From: Synechococcus sp. PCC 7336
Lineage (GTDB): Bacteria; Cyanobacteriota; Cyanobacteriia; Thermostichales; PCC-7336
Direction: 5' to 3'
Assembly: GCF_000332275.1 (NCBI RefSeq)
Contig: NZ_CM001776.1
Location: 3,656,008-3,720,007, forward strand
Length of the DNA: 64,000 nucleotides
Part shown: positions 1 through 9,366 of the stretch, piece after piece
Layout of the letters: the number at the start of each line of letters is the position of its first letter
Numbering within the stretch: the first letter of the stretch is position 1
The notes under the pieces: generated by a model
The model's input: the letters and a program-made list of their open reading frames with translations, nothing else
Databases searched by the model: none
Told to the model about the DNA's origin: nothing
Position numbers and translations under genes: made by a program

Positions 1-1
1 A

Positions 2-394
2 GGCACCGATCTGTATAAAAGCAATCTGGAAGAGGCGGTGTTGTGCGATGCCATTCTCAACCGCGCTCAACTGCGTCGCACCAATTTGACTGGTGCCATT
101 CTGGCGCGCAGCATTCTGCAGCAAGCGAATTTGCAAGAAGCCAATTTGAGCGACGCCAACTTTCAGCAGGCCAATCTCACCGACGTCAACCTGACGCGCA
201 CAGATCTGATTGGGACCGATCTGAGAGGGGCAGATTTGCGGGGAGCCGATCTCAGTGGCGCAGTGATGTTAGGCACCAATTTAAGCCATGCCGATCTCCG
301 CAAGGCCAAGCTGGACAAAGTGGATATGAGTGCTGTGACGTTCGATAGCACCATCATGCCGGATGGCAATGTGCTGACCAATCCTAACGCCTAA
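2..394 (+). CDS. Pentapeptide-repeat protein, 3' part (5' end outside window)
   Basis: The reading frame is open from the first bases of the window. It encodes about 130 residues of almost uninterrupted A(D/N)Lxx pentapeptide repeats, for example NLTDVNLTRTDLIGTDLRGA, which are expected to form a right-handed quadrilateral beta-helix. A GTG lies at position 38, but the repeats continue in frame upstream of it, so the gene almost certainly starts before the window. The C-terminus (MPDGNVLTNPNA) leaves the repeat pattern, as is usual at the end of such proteins. Cyanobacterial genomes carry many of these proteins, mostly of unknown function. A GC-rich repeat begins about 15 bases after the stop. 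Confidence 0.85.
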   Translation, partial: GTDLYKSNLEEAVLCDAILNRAQLRRTNLTGAILARSILQQANLQEANLSDANFQQANLTDVNLTRTDLIGTDLRGADLRGADLSGAVMLGTNLSHADLRKAKLDKVDMSAVTFDSTIMPDGNVLTNPNA

Positions 395-408
395 AGCGCC
401 ACCTACTT

Positions 409-498
409 CTCCCCTCTCCCTAGGGAGAGGGGCCGGGGGTGAGGGGTCGGGGGTGAGGGGTCGGGGGTGAGGGCCATGCAGAGCGATCGAACGCAGGT
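409..498 (-). repeat. MITE-like GC-rich intergenic repeat, copy 1 (partial)
   Basis: Read on the minus strand, this starts with the family's left end (ACCTG, then GTTCGAT, then CTCTGCATGGCCCTCACCCC) and runs into the CCCCTCTCCC palindrome. Positions 433-473 carry three tandem copies of a 14-base unit (TCGGGGGTGAGGGG and variants), an internal expansion that the other copies lack. The family's left terminus falls on the stop codon of the small gene at 498-686. Related copies are at 13287, 29777, 34765, 42276 and 50447. Confidence 0.75.
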
Positions 499-686
499 CA
501 TTCAACACTTGTTTCTTCTGTCTTCGCCCGACTCACCTGAGCTTCAATCGAGGAGATCGCTGCATTCAAGCCCGCCAAACGGGTTTCCATGTCATCCCGC
601 ATCCATTTGAGGAATTTGAGTTTGCCCTCTTGATATTCCGTGTGGCTCATCTTCTTGCCACAACACATCCCAAGAAATGGAAACAT
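498..686 (-). CDS. Small conserved-looking protein, function unknown
   Basis: The predicted product has 62 residues. The ATG at 686 is chosen because an AGGGGG Shine-Dalgarno-like run lies about 6 bases upstream. An in-frame ATG at 713 would add nine residues but has no such support. The N-terminus carries a CC pair and lysines (MFPFLGMCCGKK). It is followed by an acidic/basic helical segment (KLKFLKWMRDDMETRLAGL) and a second helix, with no signal peptide. The stop codon coincides with the terminus of a MITE-like repeat, so the natural C-terminus may have been altered by that insertion. I do not recognise the family. It lies downstream of trpF on the same strand. Confidence 0.55.
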   Translation of the reverse strand: MFPFLGMCCGKKMSHTEYQEGKLKFLKWMRDDMETRLAGLNAAISSIEAQVSRAKTEETSVE

Positions 687-780
687 GGTTCGACCCCCTG
701 CAAGCGAATGCAATAGTTAGGAGAAATATGTGTTGAGTGTAGCTTAATTCCCTCGGGGAAGTGGGCGATAATCCCTGCAT

Positions 781-1467
781 CTAACCAGAGCGATCGCGAT
801 TTGGCTCGACGGATCGCTCAACTGCTTGCACGACGCTCAGCAATTGCTCCACTCGGTCGAGATCCTTCAGCCCCGGTTGCCGCTCGACACCGCTAGACAG
901 GTCGATACCGTCGGGAACCGCAGTGGCGATCGCCTGCCGCACATTTTCAGGGGTCAATCCCCCGGCCAACATCCACGGCAGTAGCGGGCGAAATCCTTTC
1001 AATAAACTCCAGTCAGCCGCTATCCCCGTCCCCCCTAGCTGTTGGGGGTGATAAGCATCGATTAAGTAGGTATCCACCTCATCCCCATAAGCTTCCAATT
1101 GCGCTAAGTCGTCTTGCTGGCGCAATCGCAATGCTTTGATCAGACGGATATGCGGCAGAGCTCGCCTCAGACTGCGGCAATAATCGGGCGACTCGTTGCC
1201 GTGCAGTTGCACGCCGGAGAGTGCCGTTTGGGCCGCAATCTCTACGACGCGATCGCATGTCTCGCCTGCAAACACCCCAATCGTTTCCACCCCTGGCGGC
1301 ACAGCCTCTACGATCGCCGCAGCCTGCTCGGGGGCAACATAGCGTTTGGAGGCCAAAACGCTAATAAACCCCAACCCACAACGTCCAGCCATGCCGTAGC
1401 GCTGGAAGGCGCGGGCGATCGCCACTCCTTGATCCACCTGGGTAATCCCGCAAATTTTGACAAACAT
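781..1467 (-). CDS. trpF: Phosphoribosylanthranilate isomerase
   Basis: The product (228 residues) isomerises N-(5'-phosphoribosyl)anthranilate to CdRP in tryptophan synthesis, in the cytosol. The diagnostic N-terminus MFVKICGIT carries the catalytic Cys in KICG. The general-acid Asp lies in YLIDAYH, and the phosphate-binding end reads LAGGLTPENV and GIDLSSGVE, as expected for this (beta/alpha)8 barrel. The ATG at 1467 is chosen over upstream codons because MFVKICG is the usual family start. It lies 5 bases after the stop of the LOG-family gene, so the two are probably cotranscribed. Confidence 0.95.
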   Translation of the reverse strand: MFVKICGITQVDQGVAIARAFQRYGMAGRCGLGFISVLASKRYVAPEQAAAIVEAVPPGVETIGVFAGETCDRVVEIAAQTALSGVQLHGNESPDYCRSLRRALPHIRLIKALRLRQQDDLAQLEAYGDEVDTYLIDAYHPQQLGGTGIAADWSLLKGFRPLLPWMLAGGLTPENVRQAIATAVPDGIDLSSGVERQPGLKDLDRVEQLLSVVQAVERSVEPNRDRSG

Positions 1468-1472
1468 CGGTT

Positions 1473-2528
1473 TTACTTGCGTTCGGGATGGGGGTTGGTC
1501 TGGCGATCGATACAATCGAGAGTGTTGAGCGTGCGAACGAGTTGCCAGAGACGACCGAAGTTGCGTTGGTTGAAATGCATTGCCAAGCGGGGTAAATGCT
1601 CGACGTCTTTCTTCCCTTCGGCCGGTAAGGCACGTGTTTTCTTGATTTTGCCCGAGAGCAAAATATCGCTGAATTTGTCGTTAAGAATCTCGACCGATTC
1701 GTCGGTGAGTTCGGCGTTGAGGCGAATGATGAGGCGATCGCCAACAAAGCGATTGCTGTGGAACGTGCGATAAAAACTGGCGATCTCGTTGCAGGCGACG
1801 GTCACGTCGTCAGTAATTCGGTAAATTTCGACGTCTTCGGGACTAACCAAGCCGCGAGCCAATAGGTGCGATCGAATGTAATCATCCCATTCGTGCCAGT
1901 ATCGCCCGCCCGGGCGATCGACTAACACCAGCGGCATTAACTGCGCTTTTCCTGTTTGCATCAAGGTCAGGGTTTCAAACCCCTCATCCTGCGTGCCAAA
2001 GCCGCCGGGAAACAGCACCACAGCATCGGATTCCTTGAGGAAAAACAGCTTGCGAATGAAAAAGTACTTGAATTGAATCTCGCGATTGCTACTGGCAATG
2101 ACGGGGTTAGATTCCTGCTCGAAGGGCAACTGAATATTGAGGCCGAAGGAGTTCTCTAAACCGGCCCCTTGGTTGCCCGCTTCCATAATGCCGCTGCCCC
2201 CTCCAGTCATCACGGCAAACCCTTGTTGGGCAATAAACTTGGCAAAGTCGCGAGCCTGTCGATACTCGGCAGAATCGGCAGGCGATCGGGCGGAACCGAA
2301 CAGCGTCACTTTGCGGGTGTGTTGGTGCTGGGCAAAGGCTCGATACCCCGCCTCCATATCCTTCAACGTTGCCCTAAGAATCTTGGTATCCAGATGGGTC
2401 AGATCTAGATGTCCAATGTCTACGAGAGTCTGCAAAGCACCCGTCCAAACATCTCGATTGGAGTTATCGGAAAGCTGTTCGAGCAGTTGCCCGCAGGCAG
2501 TTAAAGTTTCAGAGACAGGTTCTTTCAA
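1473..2528 (-). CDS. LOG-family protein (TIGR00730-type nucleotide phosphoribohydrolase)
   Basis: This is a 351-residue, probably cytosolic, Rossmann-fold protein. The core carries GGGSGIMEAGNQGA and the hallmark PGGFGTQDE (PGGxGTxxE) motif, which place it in the LOG family. Such enzymes release the base from nucleoside 5'-monophosphates. Many older annotations call them lysine decarboxylases, which is incorrect. The extra N-terminal helical region of about 90 residues and the C-terminal extension are typical of the long cyanobacterial form. The start is a TTG at 2528 with AGG about 8 bases upstream, and an in-frame stop just before it rules out a longer form. It is upstream of, and probably cotranscribed with, trpF. 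The true substrate is unknown. Confidence 0.85.
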   Translation of the reverse strand: MKEPVSETLTACGQLLEQLSDNSNRDVWTGALQTLVDIGHLDLTHLDTKILRATLKDMEAGYRAFAQHQHTRKVTLFGSARSPADSAEYRQARDFAKFIAQQGFAVMTGGGSGIMEAGNQGAGLENSFGLNIQLPFEQESNPVIASSNREIQFKYFFIRKLFFLKESDAVVLFPGGFGTQDEGFETLTLMQTGKAQLMPLVLVDRPGGRYWHEWDDYIRSHLLARGLVSPEDVEIYRITDDVTVACNEIASFYRTFHSNRFVGDRLIIRLNAELTDESVEILNDKFSDILLSGKIKKTRALPAEGKKDVEHLPRLAMHFNQRNFGRLWQLVRTLNTLDCIDRQTNPHPERK

Positions 2529-2608
2529 GAATGCCTACTGATAGATCCATAGATTCTAAGATGCTCAGATGCATAAACGATCGAGCGGCGGGCCTGGAGT
2601 CAAGCGGT

Positions 2609-2932
2609 TTAGAGATGTTTTTCTAGCGTGCTGGCCAGCGTAGCCTTGGGGACCGCCCCGACGACCACATCAACTTTTTGGCCCCCTTTGAACACCATCA
2701 AGGTCGGAATGCTGCGAATGCCGTACTCGCTAGCCACCTTAGGATTCTCGTCCGTGTTCATTTTGACGACCTTGACTTTGCCGTCGTATTGCTCGGCAAT
2801 TTCTTGCACCACCGGAGCCACCATTCGGCAAGGACCGCACCAAGGAGCCCAAAAATCTACCAATACGGGTACTTCTGCACCTAAAACCTCTTGTTCGAAG
2901 GAAGCATCGAGAACGTCAATGGCTCCAGACAT
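2609..2932 (-). CDS. trxA: Thioredoxin
   Basis: This 107-residue protein is a classical soluble thioredoxin. It has the redox site WCGPC with the preceding [11 protein letters not shown] context, the cis-proline motif RSIPTLMVF, and a C-terminal helix, with no signal peptide. It reduces disulfides in cytosolic targets such as Calvin-cycle enzymes and PAPS reductase, and a cysH gene lies elsewhere in this window. The ATG has AGGAG about 10 bases upstream. It is transcribed alone, with about 80 bases to the LOG gene. Confidence 0.97.
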   Translation of the reverse strand: MSGAIDVLDASFEQEVLGAEVPVLVDFWAPWCGPCRMVAPVVQEIAEQYDGKVKVVKMNTDENPKVASEYGIRSIPTLMVFKGGQKVDVVVGAVPKATLASTLEKHL

Positions 2933-3051
2933 GGCCGGAGAACTCCTTGTAAAGCAAACTACTGTTCGGTTGACATCGTATCACAGCGGTCCGAGCCGAA
3001 TTCTCAGTTGCGTCGGGATATCTCGCTATTTTGCGAGAACTGACACAAGTT

Positions 3052-3462
3052 TTAATCTTGCTTTTGAGGTTGGGATTGCGTGCCATCCACTGTTTCGGGC
3101 TCGGCGTCGCGCGACGGCGGCTCGCGTTCTAGTGAATTTTCTAGGGGAGCGCTAACGGCTTTCCCCACAAAACCCTGCCAGACGAGCTGCCCGATGTAGG
3201 CTGTTAGGCCCACCGCGACCATGACAAACATAAAGGCCATCAATCCAATTGAGCCCACCAGCAAGTAACGCACGGCTACAGAAATATTGCGGGCAAACAC
3301 TGGGCCATCTAAAGCGATCGGAGGCAAATGGGCCACGATGCTCTGCAGCAGTCGAATCAATAGATAGGCCATTCCCCCCGAGATTGAGGCTCCCAACAGA
3401 ACTTTGAGAAATTCGGCCCGAGCATTTGCTGGAGGAGAGCTAGAGGGGACTGGAGAGGTCAT
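3052..3462 (-). CDS. DUF3082-family membrane protein
   Basis: This gives a protein of about 136 residues. A Pro/Ser-rich N-terminus (MTSPVPSSSPPANAR) is followed by two hydrophobic segments, GASISGGMAYLLIRLL and RYLLVGSIGLMAFMFVMVAV, and a charged C-terminal tail. This matches the cyanobacterial DUF3082 layout. Its function is unknown. The open frame extends upstream to 3582, into the start of the divergent J-domain gene. The MTSP start at 3462 fits related proteins best, but neither start has a strong ribosome-binding site. ATG 3510 is an alternative. Confidence 0.65.
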   Translation of the reverse strand: MTSPVPSSSPPANARAEFLKVLLGASISGGMAYLLIRLLQSIVAHLPPIALDGPVFARNISVAVRYLLVGSIGLMAFMFVMVAVGLTAYIGQLVWQGFVGKAVSAPLENSLEREPPSRDAEPETVDGTQSQPQKQD

Positions 3463-3555
3463 GGTTGGCGCCGGCGCTAAGGATTGGGGGGCTAAAACTT
3501 GTCGCCCCATCCCCTCGATTCTACGTAGAATAGGGGGCGATGTCGGATTGTTCTC

Positions 3556-4266
3556 ATGCCTTCCCGCCGCCAGCGAACCCACTATGACGTCCTAGAAGTG
3601 ACTGCCAATGCTTCCGCTGAGGAGATCAAGCGGGCCTATCGGCGGTTGGTCAAACAACACCATCCCGATCGCCAAACCAGTAGTGCCTTGGATGCGGTGG
3701 CGAGTGCCGAGCGCATTCGTCAGGTGAACGCTGCCTACGAGATTTTGAAACATCGCCAATCTCGACAGGATTACGACAATCGCATGAGTCAGCATGCGCG
3801 AGACAGGGCCACTCGCGCTCAATCGGTGGCGGACATGCCGCGCCAACCCACTGCCTCCGACGAAGAACTGGCTCGGCAAGTGTGGATTCAAAAAGTCTAT
3901 ACCCCCCTCAACCGCAAACTGAGTAGCCTATTGCGATCGCTTGCTCCCCAACTCAAGGTCCTCTCTGCCGATCCCTACGATGAGGTTTTGACCGACGAGT
4001 TTGCGGCTTATGTCGATCGCAGTCGGATCGAGTTTGCCAGAATCGAAAGGTTATTTCGCCAGCACCCCAATCCCAGCACGTTGGCAGGGGTGGCCTCGCG
4101 GCTGTATTACTGCATCAACCAATTGGGAGATGCGTTGGAGGAGTTGCGATATTTTCCCCTCAACTTCGACGATCGCCACTTACACACCGGACAAGAACTG
4201 TTTCGTATTGCCCGAGGCTTGCGCCAAGAAGCCGCTGAGACATTGCAGGCGTCGATACAGCGATAG
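3556..4266 (+). CDS. J-domain (DnaJ-like) protein
   Basis: This is a 236-residue protein. Residues about 9-75 form a J domain (HYDVLEVTANASAEEIKRAY) with the invariant HPD in KQHHPDRQ, the motif that stimulates Hsp70 ATPase. It has no Gly/Phe-rich region and no zinc fingers, so it is a type III J protein. The C-terminal 150 residues are helical (NRKLSSLLRSLAPQLKVL). This resembles a J protein conserved in cyanobacteria, but the client is unknown. It is divergent from the DUF3082 gene, with an intergenic space of about 90 bases or less. Confidence 0.85.
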   Translation: MPSRRQRTHYDVLEVTANASAEEIKRAYRRLVKQHHPDRQTSSALDAVASAERIRQVNAAYEILKHRQSRQDYDNRMSQHARDRATRAQSVADMPRQPTASDEELARQVWIQKVYTPLNRKLSSLLRSLAPQLKVLSADPYDEVLTDEFAAYVDRSRIEFARIERLFRQHPNPSTLAGVASRLYYCINQLGDALEELRYFPLNFDDRHLHTGQELFRIARGLRQEAAETLQASIQR

Positions 4267-4323
4267 TCTGGAACGGGGGCTCCCTCTACTGCCGCCGCCC
4301 CATCGGGTTTTGGGTAAGGTAGT

Positions 4324-7300
4324 GTGTCCTCCAGTCCGCAATCAGTGGCTTACCCCAGTTCCGCAGCGACTTCGCAGAGATCTATGGACGATCGCCTCCC
4401 ACTGGAAGACCCGTTGGAAGCACTCAACGCCTGTTTTCTCAGCTTCACCAGCGATCCAGATGCCAATATCAACCGCCTGCTCGGTATTTGCGGTCAATTG
4501 CTACAAGCCTCTTTCACCCTTTACAACCGCCTGCAACCGGATGGCACGATTGTTCCCCTCGGTCAGTGGAACGCCCCTCTAAACTGCCAGCCCATCAACC
4601 CCCCTGAAGGGAATCTCTGCTACGACATCATCCAACAACGGGGGGAGCAAGAGCCCCTAGTGGTTCGAGACCTGCCTAACAGCCCCTACGTTCGCACCGA
4701 TCCCAACATCGAGACCCATAACCTAAAAACCTATGTGGGAATGGCCGTTACCTGGAACCGAGAGGTGGTGGGCTCGTTGTGCGTCTTGTACCGCACCGAT
4801 GTTGCCCCCAGCCCCAAACAACTGCAGTTAATGCAGATTGTGGCAGCGGCGATTGGGGTAGAAGAGGAACGCAAACAGGCACAGTTGGCCCTGCAAGACA
4901 GCGAGTCTGCCATTCGCGATTTATATGCAATTGTGGCCGCTTCCGATCTCACCTTCTCCGAGCGATTGCATCAATTGCTCAAAATGGGCTGCAGCCGCTT
5001 CGGGCTCGACTTAGGCATTCTCTCCCGCGTCCGAGGCGATCGCTATACGGTGATGGCGGTCATCGATCCCAATGGGGCGATCGTCAGCGGCACCACATTC
5101 GAGCTGGCCCACACCTATTGCCGCGAGACCCTGCAGGCCAATGGTCCTTTAAGCTTCGAACGGGCCAGTCAGTCGGCCTGGTGTCGCCACTCCTGCTACG
5201 CTCGCCATAAGCTGGAAGCTTACCTCGGGGTTCCGGTGTTGGTGGGGGGAATTGCAGACGGCACGCTGAATTTCTCCAGCGCTAAGCCCAGACGTACTCC
5301 CTTCGGGGCCGCCGATCGAGAACTGTTGCAGTTGATGGGTCAGTGGGTGGGGGTAGAACTGGAGCGACAGCAGGCCAAAACCACCCTAGAGCACCAATAT
5401 CAGCGGGCTCTGCTGCTGCGGGAACTCACCCACGACATTCGCCAAAGCCTTAATGCTAACACTATTTTCCAAACCACCGTCACCCGTTTGGGCCAAATGT
5501 TTGGCGTCAATCGCGTCCACCTGCACACCTACATCGAGCACCCCACCCCCCACCTGCCCTGCGTCTCGGAATATTTATCCCACAATACTTCCTCCAGCCG
5601 CCATGCCGTCATTCCCGTTGCAGACAATCCCCACGCCCAAGCGGTCTTGTCCGGCGATGTTGCCATTGCTACTGACTGCGTCTGGAGCGATTCCCTCACG
5701 CAGACCTTAATCCCCTTCTGCCAGAGTCTAGAAATTGAGTCTATGCTGGCAGCACGAACCTCTTATCGAGGCCAGCCCAATGGCATGTTGGTCTTGCACC
5801 AATGCGACAACCCCCGCCAGTGGCAGCCGGATGAGGTGGAATTTGTCGAGGCGATCGCCGCCCAAGTGGGAATTGCTTTAGCTCAGGCCGACCTGCTGGC
5901 AGAGGCCGATCGCGCCCGCCAAGCGGCTGAAGCCGCCAACCTCGCTAAAAGTGAATTTCTGGCTGTGATGAGTCACGAAATTCGGACGCCCCTCAATGCT
6001 GTGATTGGAATGGCAGGGTTGCTGTTGGATACCCCCCTAACAGCTCAACAGAAAGATTTTGCCGAGACCGTTCGCCACAGTAGCAACGCATTAGTGGAGA
6101 CGATCTCCGATATTCTCGATTTCTCCAAAATTGAAGCGGATCGATTGGAATTAGAGGAACAGCCCTTTTCGCTGCGCCAAGGTGTCGAAGATATTTTAGA
6201 TGTGCTCGCCCCTCTGGCCTCCCAAAAAGGTCTGGAACTCGTGGCGTCGATCGCCCCAGAGGTTCCCCCTTACATTCTTGGCGATGTGACTCGACTGCGA
6301 CAGATTCTGATGAACCTAGTGGGGAATGGCATCAAGTTTACAGAGTGGGGGGAGGTTGTCGTCACAGTCTCGCTAGCAGTCGATCTCGCCAGCGAAGGTG
6401 GCACCAGAGAAGATGGCACCCCAGCGACAGCAGCTTGTCGAAGCGATCGCTATATGCTGCAGTTTGCGGTGCGAGATACCGGCATCGGCATTGCCCTCGA
6501 CCGGCTGGATCGGCTGTTTCAGCCCTTCAGCCAAGTGGATGCATCGACAACCCGCCAGTATGGCGGCAGCGGCTTGGGGCTGGCAATTTGCAAGCGACTG
6601 TGCGAGATGATGGGGGGTCGTATTTGGGTGGAGAGCGATCTCAGTCGAGGCTCTACATTCTACTTCACCATCTGTGCTGCGATTGCCGAAGCTGCTAGCG
6701 CCCCCGAATTGAATGCAGGAGAGGTGCTGGCAAACAAGCGAATTTTAGTGGTGGACGATAACGATACCAATCGAAAACTTCTATGCTTGCAGTTGCAGGG
6801 GGTCGGCCTGTCGGTTGAAACGGCGGCCTCGGGAGCTGAAGCCCTCGTAAAGCTGAAGCGAGCCACCCACGATTATCATCTAGCTATTCTAGATATGCAG
6901 ATGCCGGAAATGGACGGCCTCACCCTTGCCTCCATTCTGCGGCAGCTCCCCAGCAGCCAGCACTTGCCGCTGATTTTAATGACTTCATTGGGTTCGCAAG
7001 ACACCGAGGAACCCGAGCTCATCTCCCGCTATCTCGTCAAACCGGTTAAGCGATCGCAGCTCTACGCCGCCGTGGCTTCGCTATTAGGCAGTCGCAATCG
7101 CCCCGATCGAGCCGCCCCAGACGATCGCCCCCGGCTGGATACTAGCTTTGCCCGTCAAAAACCCTTAAGCATTCTGCTAGTAGAGGACCACAGCATCAAT
7201 CAAAAAGTCGCCTGTCTGATGTTAGGCAAGCTAGGTTATCGAGCCGACATTAGCAATAATGGGGTGGAGGCGATCGAGGCTCTGTCGCGCCAGCAATACG

Positions 7301-7545
7301 ACCTCTTGTTGATGGATATCCAAATGCCGCAGATGGATGGTTGGGAGGCGACCCGACGCATTCGCCAGCACTATTGCGGCCAACAACCGTGGATTGTTGC
7401 CATCACGGCTAGCACCCATCAGGAGTTTCGCGATCGCTGTCTGGAGGCAGGCATGAACGATTTTCTCAGCAAGCCGCTCCTGTTGGCGGATTTAGCCCAG
7501 TCGATCGCGCGAGTGGAGTTGCCTGAGGAGATGTCGCTCGGATGA
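4324..7545 (+). CDS. Multi-GAF hybrid sensor histidine kinase with two receiver domains
   Basis: This is a 1073-residue soluble kinase. Three GAF-like modules occupy about 35-185, 205-350 and 370-525. They are followed by a coiled linker, HisKA with phospho-acceptor His551 in [14 protein letters not shown], and an HATPase domain ([24 protein letters not shown]). Two REC domains follow, with phospho-acceptor Asp857 ([13 protein letters not shown]) and Asp998 ([12 protein letters not shown]). No membrane segment is visible. No chromophore cysteine was obvious, though GAF2 has several Cys, including [10 protein letters not shown], and could be checked for bilin binding. The GTG at 4324 has AAGG five bases upstream; an ATG at 4384 is the alternative. 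It has no Hpt domain and no adjacent partner. Confidence 0.9.
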   Translation: MSSSPQSVAYPSSAATSQRSMDDRLPLEDPLEALNACFLSFTSDPDANINRLLGICGQLLQASFTLYNRLQPDGTIVPLGQWNAPLNCQPINPPEGNLCYDIIQQRGEQEPLVVRDLPNSPYVRTDPNIETHNLKTYVGMAVTWNREVVGSLCVLYRTDVAPSPKQLQLMQIVAAAIGVEEERKQAQLALQDSESAIRDLYAIVAASDLTFSERLHQLLKMGCSRFGLDLGILSRVRGDRYTVMAVIDPNGAIVSGTTFELAHTYCRETLQANGPLSFERASQSAWCRHSCYARHKLEAYLGVPVLVGGIADGTLNFSSAKPRRTPFGAADRELLQLMGQWVGVELERQQAKTTLEHQYQRALLLRELTHDIRQSLNANTIFQTTVTRLGQMFGVNRVHLHTYIEHPTPHLPCVSEYLSHNTSSSRHAVIPVADNPHAQAVLSGDVAIATDCVWSDSLTQTLIPFCQSLEIESMLAARTSYRGQPNGMLVLHQCDNPRQWQPDEVEFVEAIAAQVGIALAQADLLAEADRARQAAEAANLAKSEFLAVMSHEIRTPLNAVIGMAGLLLDTPLTAQQKDFAETVRHSSNALVETISDILDFSKIEADRLELEEQPFSLRQGVEDILDVLAPLASQKGLELVASIAPEVPPYILGDVTRLRQILMNLVGNGIKFTEWGEVVVTVSLAVDLASEGGTREDGTPATAACRSDRYMLQFAVRDTGIGIALDRLDRLFQPFSQVDASTTRQYGGSGLGLAICKRLCEMMGGRIWVESDLSRGSTFYFTICAAIAEAASAPELNAGEVLANKRILVVDDNDTNRKLLCLQLQGVGLSVETAASGAEALVKLKRATHDYHLAILDMQMPEMDGLTLASILRQLPSSQHLPLILMTSLGSQDTEEPELISRYLVKPVKRSQLYAAVASLLGSRNRPDRAAPDDRPRLDTSFARQKPLSILLVEDHSINQKVACLMLGKLGYRADISNNGVEAIEALSRQQYDLLLMDIQMPQMDGWEATRRIRQHYCGQQPWIVAITASTHQEFRDRCLEAGMNDFLSKPLLLADLAQSIARVELPEEMSLG

Positions 7546-7720
7546 CTTTGAGACCGATCTCCGATGACGGGTGCAATGACTGATAGCACTGGGGACGGTC
7601 TGCACCATGCATTCAACGGTAGATCTGGAATGGGTGTGGGCAATGATGTTGCGTCGCGTCCTGCTGCGATCGCCGCAGGATCGAGCTATTCTGAACGGGA
7701 ATTTGGCTGGAGATGACGGG

Positions 7721-8092
7721 ATGGCTGGCTTGAAACGGTTGGGACTGGGATATCGGAGAACGGCGATCGCTCTGCTGTTGTGCCTAGTGACGCTGTCGAG
7801 TTGCGGCCAAATCGCGCGTCTCACAGCCACCACAACACCGATTGCAACGGCGATCGAGTCTGCTGGAGATACGCAAGAAATTTATATTCGCGGTCGGGTT
7901 GTCAGCCAGTTTGCGTTTTTGGGACAGGGGGCTTACCAAGTTGAAGATGACAGTGGCAGCATTTGGGTGACCACCGATTCGGGATTGCCTGCAATAGATT
8001 CCAATGTCGTGGTCAAAGGCACAACCAGGACTGGAGTTAGAATTGGCACTCGCAACTTTGGGGTAACCCTGACTGAAATCGAGCGGCTCTAA
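7721..8092 (+). CDS. Small OB-fold-like lipoprotein
   Basis: This is a protein of about 123 residues. The N-terminus has a lipoprotein signal: basic MAGLKRLGLGYRR, hydrophobic TAIALLLCLVTL, then lipobox LSSC. The mature part (IYIRGRVVSQFAFLGQGAYQ, then VEDDSGSIWV) resembles the small bacterial OB-fold family in which a strand-rich domain of about 80 residues binds nucleic acid or ligands. The ATG at 7721 is chosen because it puts the signal peptide at the N-terminus and has GGAG upstream; the frame is open to 7607. It is probably anchored to the outer face of the plasma membrane or to the thylakoid lumen side. It is convergent with the PEP-CTERM gene. Its ligand is unknown. Confidence 0.7.
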   Translation: MAGLKRLGLGYRRTAIALLLCLVTLSSCGQIARLTATTTPIATAIESAGDTQEIYIRGRVVSQFAFLGQGAYQVEDDSGSIWVTTDSGLPAIDSNVVVKGTTRTGVRIGTRNFGVTLTEIERL

Positions 8093-8145
8093 TCAAGCTA
8101 AAATCCCTATTTTTCGGTTTGAAATCGATTGATTGTATAAACAAA

Positions 8146-8181
8146 AAAGTGATGCAAGGAGCAAAATTCTTGCATCACTTT
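8146..8181. terminator. Bidirectional Rho-independent terminator
   Basis: A perfect 13-base-pair inverted repeat (arm AAAGTGATGCAAG) has a 10-base spacer. On the minus strand it is followed by TTTTTTGT, and on the plus strand it starts with an A-run and ends in TTTG. It lies between the convergent OB-fold lipoprotein and PEP-CTERM genes, so it can serve both, with the better U-tract for the minus-strand gene. Confidence 0.85.
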
Positions 8182-8209
8182 GTTCATATGAACTTGCGGC
8201 CTATGTAAC

Positions 8210-8902
8210 CTAGCTTCGATGAGTGCGGCGCTTGCGTAAGCCCAAGCTACCGAGTGCGGCGATCGTGGATCCTACAATGGTCATAGGCTCAGGAATTACT
8301 GTGCCAGGGGTGACAAAAACATCGCTTTCGTCATTAGGGTCAATAGACCTGACGTGAATTCCAACCAAAAGTTCTCGACTATTTAGGGCAGCAGCAACAT
8401 CGGCCAAAACACCGTCAAACTCAAGTACTAAGCTATCTCCGACCTGCAGTGCCCCTGCTGTTCCATTTAATCCATCAGGATTCCCCATAAGGTTAATGTT
8501 AGCGACGCCAAAATCCTCATTAAAAGCATCGCCATTGGGGTGATCGAGAATATTATTGCTTTGAGGCAGGTTGGCAGTTGTGGATCCGAATTGGACGCCA
8601 TCAGCAGCACCACTTAAGATTGTTAAGTTGCTCAGCAGATCGGTTGAGTCTGAGAAGGCAATTTGCGCTACAGCTGCAGTGACGGTATTGGTTGTAAAAA
8701 AGCTAAATAAAACTTGACCGCCACCTGTATCAGAAACATCGAAACCAAAGTCACCAACAATACTGTCGCCAAAGGTGTCGCCAGGAAATATATTCTCAAA
8801 ACCAAACATTGATGCTGCATTAGCTGGAGCCACTACAACCGTTGAAGCTAACCCCAAAGCTAATGTGGCCAGCGAACTGCGCCAAGTCACACTTGAAATC
8901 AT
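8210..8902 (-). CDS. PEP-CTERM-type exported protein
   Basis: This is a 230-residue protein. An N-terminal signal peptide (SSLATLALGLASTVVV, cleavage near ANAA) is followed by a serine/threonine- and aspartate-rich, nearly Cys-free body. The C-terminus is a PEP-CTERM sorting tripartite: IPEP, hydrophobic MTIVGSTIAALGSLGL, then RKRRTHRS. Such proteins are exported and handled by an exosortase, usually together with exopolysaccharide. No exosortase gene is in this window. The gene sits in DNA clearly richer in A+T than its neighbours. The body sequence is not one I can assign to a defined family. Confidence 0.85.
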   Translation of the reverse strand: MISSVTWRSSLATLALGLASTVVVAPANAASMFGFENIFPGDTFGDSIVGDFGFDVSDTGGGQVLFSFFTTNTVTAAVAQIAFSDSTDLLSNLTILSGAADGVQFGSTTANLPQSNNILDHPNGDAFNEDFGVANINLMGNPDGLNGTAGALQVGDSLVLEFDGVLADVAAALNSRELLVGIHVRSIDPNDESDVFVTPGTVIPEPMTIVGSTIAALGSLGLRKRRTHRS

Positions 8903-9366
8903 TTATAAGACCCCACTATCGAAATTCACAACGGCAAAATAAATACGTGTTCTGTGAAGCTTCCCTCAGTGATTATACAGTACTTCTGCTAGGATCTCAA
9001 GAAAATGCACTGTAGTTTAAGTGTAAATACGGTTGCCTCCGCCTAACACTACAAACGCTCTTAGATGTAGCTCTAATGTTTCGATTTATTTCATGGTCTA
9101 ACACCATGCAAGCTGCTATTTGGCTATATATTCCTAAGTTTGCTGCTTTAAAGAATTAAAAAATATACTTTGCCTTTCTTGTTTGCTTTCCAAGGCAGAC
9201 TCTTTAATCTGCCGAACACTGAGATAGAGTCTCTTCAGCTTCAATCAGATACCGCCTCGGCTGCCACAAAGCAGGTCAAGTGCTTCGCCAGTAGAGCGCT
9301 ACGATCGCCACCGACAGGCCAGCAATTTTGCCTAACGCGGTGAATCCCCTCAATGCTGGTTTGACG
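8903..9366. other. AT-rich gene-free stretch
   Basis: About 460 bases separate the PEP-CTERM gene from the end of the kinase gene at 9367. The left two thirds is AT-rich. I see no RNA gene or convincing coding frame. The only uninterrupted short frame is 9076-9159 (27 codons, hydrophobic), which I do not consider a gene. The promoter of the PEP-CTERM gene should lie at the left end. Confidence 0.6.

Noticed and set aside
433-473. 14-base GC-rich repeats, considered as a CRISPR fragment
   Set aside because: They are contiguous without spacers and part of the MITE-like repeat.
9076-9159. 27-codon hydrophobic plus-strand frame in the AT-rich gap
   Set aside because: It is expected by chance in AT-rich DNA, with no clear ribosome-binding site; it is not one of the small photosystem subunits that I recognise.
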